Shown: in pieces, positions 9,276 through 17,236 of the stretch
Layout of the letters: every line of letters starts with the position of its first letter
Position numbering within the stretch: the stretch's first letter is position 1
Origin: Bradyrhizobium sp. AZCC 2262
Lineage (GTDB): Bacteria > Pseudomonadota > Alphaproteobacteria > Rhizobiales > Xanthobacteraceae
Length of the DNA stretch: 64,000 bases
Assembly (NCBI RefSeq): GCF_036924535.1
Contig: NZ_JAZHRT010000001.1
Span: 3,348,001 to 3,412,000, forward strand
Reading direction: 5' to 3'
Notes under the pieces: generated by a model
Told to the model about the DNA's origin: nothing
Database searches by the model: none
The model's input: the letters and a program-made list of their open reading frames with translations, nothing else
Translations under genes and position numbers: made by a program

Positions 9276-10538
9276 ATGAGCCAGCACACGGCGCTGTTGA
9301 GCGAAACGCACACCGCGGATGCCATGTTGCGCGCAAGGGCGCGGTTGGTGGTTCCAGGCGGCATGTGGGGCCATCTCAACGCGGCGCGGCTCCCGGAACG
9401 CTATCCGCAATTCTTTGCCTCCGCGGAAGGTTGCCGCGTGCGCGACGTCGATGGGCGCGAATATATCGATTTCATGTGCAGCTGGGGCCCGATTGTGCTT
9501 GGCCATCGGCATCCCGAAGTTCAGGCGGCGGCTGAGGCGCAGGCTGCCAAAGGAGATTGCTTCAATGGCCCGGGGGAGGTCATGGTGGAACTCGCCGAAG
9601 ACCTCGTCGCCATGCTGCCGCATGCAGATTGGGCGATGTTTCAGAAAAACGGCAGCGATGCGACCACCAGCTGCGTGACAATTGCCCGCGCCGGCACCGG
9701 CCGCCGCAAGGTGCTGGTCGCGCGCGGCAGCTATCACGGCGCGCTGCCATGGTGTTCGCCAAGTGTTGCCGGGGTGACGGCCGAAGACCGCGCGCATCTC
9801 CTGCACTTCGAGTACAACGACGTGCAGAGCCTGCGGGCGGCCGTCGAAGAGGCGGGCAAGGATCTCGCGGCGATACTGGTGACGGCCTTCCGCCACGACA
9901 TGGGACGCGATCTCGAGTTGCCGGCGAAGGAATTCGCGGCGGCCGCGCGTGCGGCATGCGACGCGGCCGACGCCGCCTTGATTGTCGATGAAGTGCGGGC
10001 CGGCCTCCGCCTCGATGTCAGGGGGAGCTGGGAAGCGCTCGGCGTGCGTCCGGACCTGTGCGCCTGGAGCAAAGCGATCGCCAATGGCTATGCGCTGGCT
10101 GCCGTTACCGGCAACGATCGCTTTCGCGAAGCCGCCACCAAAGTCTTCGTCACCGGGTCGTTCTGGTGCGGCACGGTGGCGATGGCGGCTGCGCGGGCGA
10201 CGTTGCGGATCGCGCGCGAGACCGATGTACCTGCGCATATCCGCGCGATGGGCTTGCGGTTGCGCGAGGGACTGGCGTCGCTGGCGAACGACCATGGCCT
10301 CGCGATCCGCCAGAGCGGCCCGCCGCAGATGCCGCTGATGCTGTTCGAGGCTGACCCGGAGGTACGCAAGGGCAGGGCGTTCTGCTCGGCCGCGCTACGC
10401 CACGGCGCGTTCTTTCACCCCCAGCACAATATGTTCCTGTCCTTGGCGCATCGCCCAGCCGATATCGACGAGGCGCTGCAGGCGGCTTCGCACGGCTTCG
10501 AAGCCGTCCGCGAAATGGAAGCAATATCCAATCGATAG
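9276..10538 (+). CDS. Class III PLP-dependent aminotransferase (GSA aminomutase-like)
   Basis: Cytoplasmic PLP enzyme of 420 residues related to glutamate-1-semialdehyde aminomutases and class III aminotransferases. The PLP-binding lysine is K266 in AWSKAIANGYALAAVTG and the preceding Asp/Glu motif reads ALIVDEVRAGLR. The N-terminal PGG start (LVVPGGMWGHLN) resembles GSA-type family members. The ATG at 9276 is preferred; the 48 codons that could precede it lack family similarity. It is probably not the heme-pathway HemL, because several flanking motifs differ. The substrate is unknown. Confidence 0.8.
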   Translation: MSQHTALLSETHTADAMLRARARLVVPGGMWGHLNAARLPERYPQFFASAEGCRVRDVDGREYIDFMCSWGPIVLGHRHPEVQAAAEAQAAKGDCFNGPGEVMVELAEDLVAMLPHADWAMFQKNGSDATTSCVTIARAGTGRRKVLVARGSYHGALPWCSPSVAGVTAEDRAHLLHFEYNDVQSLRAAVEEAGKDLAAILVTAFRHDMGRDLELPAKEFAAAARAACDAADAALIVDEVRAGLRLDVRGSWEALGVRPDLCAWSKAIANGYALAAVTGNDRFREAATKVFVTGSFWCGTVAMAAARATLRIARETDVPAHIRAMGLRLREGLASLANDHGLAIRQSGPPQMPLMLFEADPEVRKGRAFCSAALRHGAFFHPQHNMFLSLAHRPADIDEALQAASHGFEAVREMEAISNR

Positions 10539-10634
10539 GTCGTCGGCATCGACCGGAGCCGAGAATGAGCGCGGCCGAACAGGCGACCGCGCAGGTGCAC
10601 GACGCCTCAGGCTTCGATTCACGTCGTCAGTTGA

Positions 10635-10892
10635 TCACGCGACGCGGTTCCATGCGTGCTTGCCGGGGGCGGGCGTGTAGCACGCGGGATGTTCGAACTC
10701 GGGATGGCCCGCCAGGTGCGTGACCTCGACGCAATCGGCATTCAGGCGTGCGTTGTCGACCAACCGCTCCGCCAACACCAGCGCCTGGGAGGGGCCGACC
10801 GATTGCACCTCGATCTGGCGTTGCAGGCACTTGAAGCTGTGGCCGTCGGAGTTACAGAGGTCCTTGTAGAAGGAGACGCGATAATTATTCAT
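10635..10892 (-). CDS. Conserved-looking small hypothetical protein
   Basis: An 85-residue soluble protein beginning MNNYRVSFYKDLCNSDGHSF. It has an alternating beta-like pattern and three cysteines but no motif I recognise. The frame is clean, codon use fits the chromosome, and it is convergent with the aminotransferase gene. Small proteins of this look with the phrase CLQRQIEVQS are familiar from Bradyrhizobium genomes, but no function is known to me. Confidence 0.6.
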   Translation of the reverse strand: MNNYRVSFYKDLCNSDGHSFKCLQRQIEVQSVGPSQALVLAERLVDNARLNADCVEVTHLAGHPEFEHPACYTPAPGKHAWNRVA

Positions 10893-10936
10893 CTAGCCCT
10901 CCCGTCCTTCCGATATTCTTTTCACCGAGCTTACTC

Positions 10937-11330
10937 TCATGCGTCCATGTCTGCCAGCCGCTGGCGGTCATGCAACACAATTTGACGAGCGCTCGAAAAC
11001 ACCAGGATACCCCGGTCGCTAAGCTGTGAAAGCGCCTGTGAAGCGGTTTCCAGTGTCAGGCCGAGATAGTCGCCGATGTCGCGGCGGCATATCGCCGGTC
11101 AGGCGGTGGGCTATCCGGTGCGAGAAGGCGATGACATCGTCGGCGTTGCGCAGGAGGACATCATGCGCGCGTTGGCCGAGAGCACGCTCGGTTAGGTTGC
11201 GTCTATAGCAGATCGGCACGCATTGGGCGATCTTCTGTTCCGTGCCATCAAGAAGTGGCAGAATGGCCGATGCGACACGATATGTCGCGTCTGCAGAAGA
11301 GACTTTCGCGATCGGCGCGGTAAACTGCAT
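10937..11330 (-). pseudogene. Frameshifted remnant of a Crp/Fnr (FixK/FnrN-type) regulator
   Basis: The last 52 codons of one frame, read from about 11095 down to the TGA at 10937-10939, encode a clear Crp-family helix-turn-helix: RRDIGDYLGLTLETASQAL then SQLSDRGILVFSSARQIVL. The preceding frame holds what looks like the dimerisation helix (LLRNADDVIAFSHRIAHRL). The two are joined by a +1 shift near 11094. No intact N-terminal sensor domain with an Fnr cysteine cluster is visible. Either the gene decayed or the shift is a sequencing error; the upstream boundary is approximate. Confidence 0.6.
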
Positions 11331-11411
11331 ATGATCGATGCCTTGTGGACATCGGAACAGTCGCTGCGTGGCGCCCGTGTTTCGTTGCTTGAGGCCGGGC
11401 GAGTCCTGACG

Positions 11412-12314
11412 ATGAGCGCAAGTCCAGCCAGAACCTCCAGCCGGCGCAAGGCCGCCGAAGTGGCGGGCCTTGATTGTGCCGCCGCATTCCAGAAGATGGC
11501 GCTCGATTGCGTCGCGGCTATCAAGGCCCATCACAGCAGCGCGTGCGCGGGCGATGCCGAGGCCGTGCACCAGATCCGGGTCGCGATCACGCGGTTGCGT
11601 GCCGCCGTGGCGTTCTTCGCGCCGATCGTGGTCGATGCGGAATGGCGGCGCCTGAAGCAGGAAATCGCCTGGCTGAATGGCTCGCTCGGCCCCGCGCGTG
11701 ACAGCGATGTCGTTGTGGAATACGCGCGCCGCAAGCGATACCTCGCATGGTCGCAGCGCATGATCGGTGAGCGCCTCGATCAGCGCCAGATACGGGACCA
11801 CCGCCGCCTGGTGCGATGCCTGCGCTCCGTTCGTACGCAATGCCTGATCACGGCAATGACGGGCTGGATCAGGCAAGGACTGTGGCTGGAGCGCTACAAG
11901 CGGCGCAAGGATGCGGAGGCTCTGCGAGCCTATTGCGCGGGCGAACTCAGCCGGTGGCACAGGCGGTTGGTGCGCAAGGGCAGGCGCCTGAAGACTTTGG
12001 GTGCATCACGCCGTCACGGGCTACGGATCAAGGCCAAACGCTTCCGCTACATGCTGGAAGCCCTGAGGGAAACCGTCTCGCTGCGGAGCCTGGGCGAATT
12101 CCATCGCCTGCACCGGCCGGCAAAGCGATTGCAGCGTGCATTGGGCGACATGCGCGATATCGAGCGCTTCGCCGGTCTTGCCAGCGGACCGCCACAGGTC
12201 GAAAATGGCAAGCGCGATAGGAAGCATCCGCCGGGCTATCGCCATCGAAGGGAAAAGCTGCTCGACGGCGCCATCGCGGCTCATCGTGACCTCAAGCACG
12301 CCCGAGCCTGCTGA
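11412..12314 (+). CDS. CHAD-domain protein
   Basis: A 300-residue helical protein with a CHAD domain (conserved histidine alpha-helical domain, a polyphosphate-binding fold). Signature segments are EAVHQIRVAITRLRAAVAFF near the start, many Arg/Lys-rich helices, and HGLRIKAKRFRYMLEAL in the second half. CHAD proteins bind polyphosphate granules or accompany phosphate and storage metabolism. The start is uncertain: ATG 11412 gives a normal domain, but ATG 11331 is also in frame. It precedes stress-protein and phasin genes, consistent with a storage/stress neighbourhood. Confidence 0.8.
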   Translation: MSASPARTSSRRKAAEVAGLDCAAAFQKMALDCVAAIKAHHSSACAGDAEAVHQIRVAITRLRAAVAFFAPIVVDAEWRRLKQEIAWLNGSLGPARDSDVVVEYARRKRYLAWSQRMIGERLDQRQIRDHRRLVRCLRSVRTQCLITAMTGWIRQGLWLERYKRRKDAEALRAYCAGELSRWHRRLVRKGRRLKTLGASRRHGLRIKAKRFRYMLEALRETVSLRSLGEFHRLHRPAKRLQRALGDMRDIERFAGLASGPPQVENGKRDRKHPPGYRHRREKLLDGAIAAHRDLKHARAC

Positions 12315-12355
12315 CGTCGCCGTTTGCTTACGCAGCCGCCCGGCATTGTCCGAGT

Positions 12356-12369
12356 TTGACATGCCTCAA
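12356..12369 (+). promoter_or_regulatory. FixK/Fnr-like box upstream of the universal stress gene
   Basis: TTGACATGCCTCAA compares with the FixK/Fnr consensus TTGAT-N4-ATCAA, with one mismatch in each half. The centre lies about 86 bp before ATG 12449. A similar box precedes the phasin gene, so the pair may respond to low oxygen. Confidence 0.45.
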
Positions 12370-12448
12370 TTTCGGCCAGCCGTCCGTCGGTTACCTTCGC
12401 CGGGAGCAAGCCGGCAGCAAATCCCCTCGAACATTTGGGAGAATGGCG

Positions 12449-13282
12449 ATGTTCAGGAACATTCTGGTTCATATTCCCTCCGAGCGTCCGGCCAAGCCGG
12501 TAATTGACGTCGCTGTCGCGCTGACCATTGCGCGCCGGTCGCATCTCGATGCCATAGCCATCGGCTATGAATCGATGAGCGCCGCCGGGATGCTTGTCGA
12601 GGGTGCCGGCGCCGGCGTTGCCGCCGTGATGGGCGCCGAACAGGAGCGCGCGCAAAGGAGCGCGAGCGCCGCGATCGCCGTGTTCGAGATCGAGGCCAAG
12701 CTCGCCAAAATCGCCTACGGCACCAGGATCTTCGCGGCAATCCCCGCCGAGGCCGGGCAGACCATCAGCGCGCTTGCCCGGCTATATGACATGACGATCG
12801 TGCTGCAGCCGGAATCCTCGAGGGCGAGCTACGACAATGAGGTCCCGCAGCACATCCTGTTCAATTCCGGTGGGCCGATGCTGATGGTTCCCTATATCCA
12901 GAAAGGACCGCTCGACGCCAACCATGTCGGCATCGCCTGGGACGGCAGCCGCCTTGCGGCTCGCGCGTTGCGCGATGCGATACCGTTTCTGATGGGCGCG
13001 AAGGCCGTGACCGTGATCGCGGCCAATGAGGAGGCGAGTGAAGCTTCCTCCGACCAACTCGTCGCGCATCTGGGCCGGCGCGGCATTGCAGCCCGGGTGC
13101 AGCGGCTGACGACGGATCGCAGCAAGATTCAGGGCGCCATTTTGTCAGTCGCGGCGGAAAGCAATATGGGCCTCCTGGTGATGGGGGGATACGGCCATTC
13201 GCGATTGCAGGAGCGCATTCTGGGCGGTGTCACGCGCAGCATGTTCGACAGCATGACCGTGCCGGTGCTGATGTCGCACTGA
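12449..13282 (+). CDS. Universal stress protein, tandem UspA type
   Basis: A 277-residue cytoplasmic protein made of two Usp folds. The second retains the ATP-binding signature (MGGYGHSRLQERILGGVTRS), matching G-2X-G-9X-G-S/T. The first starts MFRNILVHIPSERPA and is more diverged. The start at 12449 is chosen because GGGAGA sits a proper distance upstream; ATG 12443 is too close. The FixK-like box upstream suggests oxygen control. Usp proteins support survival in stasis and low oxygen. Confidence 0.88.
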   Translation: MFRNILVHIPSERPAKPVIDVAVALTIARRSHLDAIAIGYESMSAAGMLVEGAGAGVAAVMGAEQERAQRSASAAIAVFEIEAKLAKIAYGTRIFAAIPAEAGQTISALARLYDMTIVLQPESSRASYDNEVPQHILFNSGGPMLMVPYIQKGPLDANHVGIAWDGSRLAARALRDAIPFLMGAKAVTVIAANEEASEASSDQLVAHLGRRGIAARVQRLTTDRSKIQGAILSVAAESNMGLLVMGGYGHSRLQERILGGVTRSMFDSMTVPVLMSH

Positions 13283-13373
13283 TCGCGGGTGCGCAGGGGA
13301 TGTGACCTTTCGTCCCGGGGAGTTCCTTGCGCTGCAGTTCTTTGGCTGCGGCTGCGGTCGCAATGACGCCAGT

Positions 13374-13387
13374 TTGATGCACCTCAA
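13374..13387 (+). promoter_or_regulatory. FixK/Fnr-like box upstream of the phasin gene
   Basis: TTGATGCACCTCAA differs from TTGAT-N4-ATCAA at a single position. The centre is about 66 bp before the phasin ATG, compatible with a class II activator site near -41 and a short leader. Confidence 0.55.
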
Positions 13388-13446
13388 TGTTCGGCCCGAC
13401 GCCGGTCGATATCCTTTCGGCGGAAACTCGGAAATCGGAGATTGTC

Positions 13447-13815
13447 ATGTCAGAGCTGTCTGAGCGGGCTGCTTCCGGTTCCTTTCCAACAGCCGCGAAT
13501 GCAGAAGCGGAAGCCACCAAACTGAACCAAAGCGCGCTGGAGTTCATGCTTGGCGCGCAGAAGATGATGCTCGAGGAACTGGTGTTCTTCGGCGATGAGA
13601 TGCTGGAGCGTACGCGGACCGAAACGCATCTGTTCACGGAGTTCGTCACGAAGATGGCCGGCGCGCAATCCGTCAGGGACATCAGGGCGATGTGCCAGGA
13701 ATGCGGCCAGCATCAGCTCGACTTTTTGCGCCGCGACACCGAACGGCTGTTCAGGCATGGCGAGCGGGTGATCGCGGCCACGTCGAACCTGATCAGTGGC
13801 CGCGTTCCGAACTGA
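13447..13815 (+). CDS. Phasin-family protein
   Basis: A 122-residue amphipathic helical protein of the phasin family, which coats polyhydroxyalkanoate granules. The helical core includes KLNQSALEFMLGAQKMMLEE and a second segment, CQECGQHQLDFLRRDTERLF. The ATG is preceded by CGGAG. It sits between a universal stress protein and a Pat-like acetyltransferase, downstream of a FixK-like box, so it may be induced in microoxic storage conditions. Confidence 0.82.
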   Translation: MSELSERAASGSFPTAANAEAEATKLNQSALEFMLGAQKMMLEELVFFGDEMLERTRTETHLFTEFVTKMAGAQSVRDIRAMCQECGQHQLDFLRRDTERLFRHGERVIAATSNLISGRVPN

Positions 13816-13991
13816 TCGGCCAAATAGTCAGGCGATTACATTCGTCACTGATCCCGACGAGTTCCCCGGCCGGGGCACGATTTCTCACGCGCGGGGACCG
13901 TTCCGACGCTAACCTGTCGCGCAGGGGTCACGTTGCGCTGAACAACTGCCTGGGGGCTCACAGAAGGCCGCGACCTGCGTACCGGAGAACG

Positions 13992-16685
13992 ATGTCCACC
14001 TATCGCCTGAAGAATTTGCTTTCGCCGCATTCCGTCGCGCTGGTCGGGGCCAGTCCGCGCCATGGCTCGGTCGGCCGCGCCATTCTCAACAATATTCGCA
14101 AAACCCGATTCAAGGGCGAATTCGGCCTCGTCAATCCGCGCTATCACGAGATCGACGGCGTCGCGACCGTCGGCAGCATCGCAAAACTGGCTTTTGCGCC
14201 GGAACTCGTTGTCCTCACCGCGCCGGCCCGCACCATCGCAGGCCTGATCGATGAGGCGGGCCGCCGCGGTGCGGCGGGCGCCGTCATTGTCAGCGCCGGG
14301 CTCGGCCATGGTCCGGGTTCGCCGGCGGATGAAGCGGAGCGCGCCGCGCAAAAATACGGCATGCGGCTGATCGGCCCGAATTGCCTGGGCATCATGATGC
14401 CGGGCGTCAGTCTCAACGCGAGCTTTTCCGCACACATGCCCGCCGCGGGAAATCTGGCGCTGATCTCGCAGTCCGGCGCCATTGCCGCGGGCATGGTGGA
14501 CTGGGCGGCCCAGCGGGCCGTCGGCTTTTCCGGCATTGTTTCGATCGGCGACCAGCTCGATGTCGATATCGCCGACCTGCTCGATTACTTCGCGCTCGAT
14601 GAAAGAACCCATGCCATCCTGCTTTACATCGAGGCGATCAAGGATGCCCGCAAGTTCATGTCGGCGGCGCGCGCCGCCGCCAGGATCAAGCCCGTCGTGG
14701 TCGTCAAGTCAGGCCGGATGGCGCAGGGCGCGCGGGCGGCTGCAACCCATACCGGCGCGCTGGCCGGGGCTGACGCCGTCTACGACGCGGCGTTTCAGCG
14801 CGCCGGCATCCTGCGCGTGTCGGACTTGCGCGAATTGTTCGACTGCGCCGAGACGCTGGGACGGGTCAAATCGCCGCCCGGAAAGCGGCTGGCGATCCTG
14901 ACCAATGGCGGCGGCATCGGCGTACTGGCGGTTGACCGGCTGGTCGAGTTGGGCGGCACTCCCGCCGACATCTCCACTGCGGCCCGCGAGAAGCTCGATG
15001 CGGTGTTGCCTCCGACATGGTCGAAATCGAACCCGGTCGATATCGTTGGCGACGCCGATCCCGCGCGCTACGCCGCGGCCCTCGAAGCGTTGCTGGCCGA
15101 CGCGAGCAATGACGCCGTGCTGGCGATGAATGTCCAGACGGCGATCGCCCGTGCCGATGACATTGCAGCGGCCGTGATCGGCGTGGTCGGGAAATATCGC
15201 GCCGAGCGCCGGATGTTGCAAAAGCCCGTGCTGGGGGTCTGGGTCGGGGCGGACCAGTCGATCAGCGACTTGCTGAGCGGGGCGGGAATCCCGAACTATC
15301 AGACCGGCGGCGACGCCGTCCTCGGCTTTATGCATCTGGTGCGCCATCGCGAGGTGGTGGAGGCGCTGGCGCAGGTTCCGCCGGCGATGCCAAGCGAGTT
15401 TGCGCCCGATACGGACACGGCGCGGCAGATCGTTACCGCGGCGCTGGCCGATGGCCGCTCTTGGCTCGATCCGATCGAAGTCAAACGGCTGCTCGATGCC
15501 TATGAGATCGCCGTTGTGCCGACCTTCGCCGCCGCCGATGCCGAAGAGGCGGTCGCCCGTGCCAATGCACTGTTTGCGCAGGGTTCGACGGTCGTGCTTA
15601 AGATCATGTCGCGCGACATCGTGCACAAATCCGATGTCGGCGGCGTCGTGCTCAATCTCACCAGCGCCGACGCGGTGCGCAAGGCAACCGCCGAGATTCT
15701 CGCGCGCGCAGAAACGTTACGGCCGGAGGCGCGGATTTCGGGCGTGATGGTGCAGGCGATGGTGGTGCGGGCGAAGGCGCGCGAGCTCATTCTCGGCCTC
15801 GCCGACGATCCGACCTTCGGCACCGTCGTCGTGTTCGGCCGCGGCGGAACGGCGGTCGAGATCATCAACGACAAGGCGCTGGCATTGCCGCCGCTCGATC
15901 TGCAACTGGCGCGCAGCCTGATCGAGCACACCCGCGTCTCGCGGCTGCTCCGCGCCTATCGCGACGTTCCGGCGGTGAAGGAAGACGCCGTCGCGATGGT
16001 TCTGGTCAAACTGGCGCAGATGGCAGCCGACATTCCCGAAATCCGCGGGCTCGATATCAACCCGTTGCTGGCCGATGAAGCCGGCGTGCTCGCTGTCGAC
16101 GCCCGCGTCGTGATCGGGCGCGTGGCGCGGAAGTTTCGCGGTTCGGGCCCGGCGAATTTCGCCGTGCGGCCTTATCCCTCGCAATGGCAGCGTCACATCG
16201 AGGTCAAGGACGGCTGGCGCGTATACGTTCGTCCGATCCGGCCCGAGGACGAGCCGCTGATCCACGAGATGCTGAAGCACGTCACGATGCAGGATCTGCG
16301 GCTGCGGTTCTTCGCCCCGATGAAGGAGTTTTCCCACGAATTCATCGCCCGCCTGACCCAGCTCGATTATGCCAGGGCGATGGCCTTTGTCGCATTCGAC
16401 GAGGCGACCAGCGAACTGGTCGGCGTGGTCAGGATTCATTCGGACTCGATCTATGAGAGCGGCGAATATGCGATCCTGCTGCGATCAGACCTCAAGGGCA
16501 GGGGGCTCGGCTGGACCCTGATGCAGATGATCATCGAATACGCGAAATCGGAAGGGTTGAAAGCCATCTCCGGTGACGTTCTGGCCGAGAACACGGTGAT
16601 GCTCGCGATGTGCCGAAGCCTCGGCTTCGAGGTGAAGTTGGACCCGGTCGAACACGACATCTGCAATGTCAGGCTGGGGCTTTGA
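13992..16685 (+). CDS. Pat-like protein lysine acetyltransferase (NDP-forming acyl-CoA synthetase plus GNAT)
   Basis: An 897-residue multidomain protein. It starts with a CoA-binding domain (HSVALVGASPRHGSVG), then succinyl-CoA-ligase-like domains with the phosphohistidine-type site at H253 (AATHTGALAGAD). An ATP-grasp domain follows at about 480-700 (KSDVGGVVLNL) and a GNAT acetyltransferase at about 737-895 with the acetyl-CoA loop LKGRGLGWTLMQM. This is the architecture of Pat enzymes, including that of Rhodopseudomonas palustris, which acetylate and switch off AMP-forming acyl-CoA synthetases. Whether the synthetase half is catalytic is unclear from sequence. ATG 13992 fits the domain start; upstream codons do not. 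Confidence 0.88.
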   Translation: MSTYRLKNLLSPHSVALVGASPRHGSVGRAILNNIRKTRFKGEFGLVNPRYHEIDGVATVGSIAKLAFAPELVVLTAPARTIAGLIDEAGRRGAAGAVIVSAGLGHGPGSPADEAERAAQKYGMRLIGPNCLGIMMPGVSLNASFSAHMPAAGNLALISQSGAIAAGMVDWAAQRAVGFSGIVSIGDQLDVDIADLLDYFALDERTHAILLYIEAIKDARKFMSAARAAARIKPVVVVKSGRMAQGARAAATHTGALAGADAVYDAAFQRAGILRVSDLRELFDCAETLGRVKSPPGKRLAILTNGGGIGVLAVDRLVELGGTPADISTAAREKLDAVLPPTWSKSNPVDIVGDADPARYAAALEALLADASNDAVLAMNVQTAIARADDIAAAVIGVVGKYRAERRMLQKPVLGVWVGADQSISDLLSGAGIPNYQTGGDAVLGFMHLVRHREVVEALAQVPPAMPSEFAPDTDTARQIVTAALADGRSWLDPIEVKRLLDAYEIAVVPTFAAADAEEAVARANALFAQGSTVVLKIMSRDIVHKSDVGGVVLNLTSADAVRKATAEILARAETLRPEARISGVMVQAMVVRAKARELILGLADDPTFGTVVVFGRGGTAVEIINDKALALPPLDLQLARSLIEHTRVSRLLRAYRDVPAVKEDAVAMVLVKLAQMAADIPEIRGLDINPLLADEAGVLAVDARVVIGRVARKFRGSGPANFAVRPYPSQWQRHIEVKDGWRVYVRPIRPEDEPLIHEMLKHVTMQDLRLRFFAPMKEFSHEFIARLTQLDYARAMAFVAFDEATSELVGVVRIHSDSIYESGEYAILLRSDLKGRGLGWTLMQMIIEYAKSEGLKAISGDVLAENTVMLAMCRSLGFEVKLDPVEHDICNVRLGL

Positions 16686-16748
16686 GTCAATCGAGACGCC
16701 ATTCTCCACGGATGCAGCGGACGTCGCTTTTGCGTTTGCAAATCTGGT

Positions 16749-17030
16749 TCAACCGGCCGCGCTGCGATCGGCGGTTTGGTATGGCCGAGCTGCGGCAAGT
16801 CGGCGCCCCAAAGCGATCATCGGCTTTTCAATGTGCGTCCACATTCGCAAGGATACCCACACACAAAATGCGAGATAGGCAAAGCGCAATGACTCGGCGG
16901 ACCAACCGGGCCGGCTCGGCTGTGACAAAAAAATAATTGCGACCGCGAACACGAGAACGAACAATCCAGCGCTGTCCGTATCGTCCCAATCGGTGCGCGC
17001 GTTCGATTGATGCAGGCTTAATCGTCTCAC
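16749..17030 (-). CDS. Possible small membrane protein, weakly supported
   Basis: A frame of about 93 codons if a GTG at 17030 is used. It contains two hydrophobic stretches (AGLFVLVFAVAIIFLS and LRFAYLAFCVWVSL) followed by a basic tail. The longer version would start inside the tRNA gene and is not credible. There is no good ribosome site and no family match that I know. It fills most of the 383-bp gap between the acetyltransferase and the tRNA. Confidence 0.28.
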   Translation of the reverse strand: MRRLSLHQSNARTDWDDTDSAGLFVLVFAVAIIFLSQPSRPGWSAESLRFAYLAFCVWVSLRMWTHIEKPMIALGRRLAAARPYQTADRSAAG

Positions 17031-17068
17031 GACAATATCAAGCAAAATCAGTGCTTTAACTAATGTTT

Positions 17069-17158
17069 TGGCGGAAGGGGTGGGATTCGAACCCACGGTA
17101 CCCTTGCGGGCACGCCGGTTTTCAAGACCGGAGCCTTAAACCACTCGGCCACCCTTCC
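17069..17158 (-). tRNA. tRNA-Ser(UGA)
   Basis: A 90-nt class II tRNA with acceptor strands GGAAGGG and CCCTTCC, discriminator G and encoded CCA. The anticodon stem is CCGGT/ACCGG around loop CTTGAAA, giving anticodon TGA. A variable arm (GTGCCCGCAAGGGTAC) and a normal T arm (GGGTTCGAATCCC) complete it. Its 5' half (17120-17158) is duplicated at 34026-34064 because an integrative element has inserted here. The present 5' half and promoter therefore come from the element. Confidence 0.97.
17120..17158 (+). repeat. Left attachment core, 39-bp direct repeat
   Basis: The 39-bp segment from the anticodon loop to the 5' end of tRNA-Ser recurs in the same orientation at 34026-34064 with a single change (A versus T after CAAGACCGG). 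The integrase gene begins 78 bp away, as expected for a tyrosine-recombinase attachment site. Confidence 0.92.
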
Positions 17159-17175
17159 GTTACCGCGAAATCAAG

Positions 17176-17204
17176 CACTTAGCCGGCGATGGTGCCGAAC
17201 GCAA
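17176..17204 (-). promoter_or_regulatory. Element-borne promoter for tRNA-Ser
   Basis: Upstream of the tRNA on the minus strand, TTGCGT (17199-17204) and TAAGTG (17176-17181) are spaced by 17 bp, and the -10 lies 17 nt before the tRNA. The right end of the element has the displaced chromosomal counterpart with the same hexamer positions (TTGCGT, 17 bp, TAAGCG), although most other bases differ. Conservation centred on the hexamers argues for function. Confidence 0.65.
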
Positions 17205-17212
17205 TGCGAACA

Positions 17213-17233
17213 TGGACCCAGGTTGGACCCAAC
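17213..17233 (+). promoter_or_regulatory. Candidate integrase arm sites, left
   Basis: Two direct copies, TGGACCCA at 17213-17220 and TTGGACCCAA at 17223-17232, one helical turn apart and 55 bp inside the left core. The same motif occurs as a pair near the right core and once more as a pair in mid-element, and I saw it nowhere else in the window. Confidence 0.55.
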
Positions 17234-17236
17234 ACG

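Noticed and set aside
9219..10295. A 358-codon minus-strand frame
   Set aside because: Antisense shadow of the aminotransferase, which has the PLP lysine and family motifs.
13960..13975. A FixK-like box before the Pat-like gene (TTGCGCTGAACAA)
   Set aside because: The half-sites are separated by one base too few and match poorly, so it was not called.
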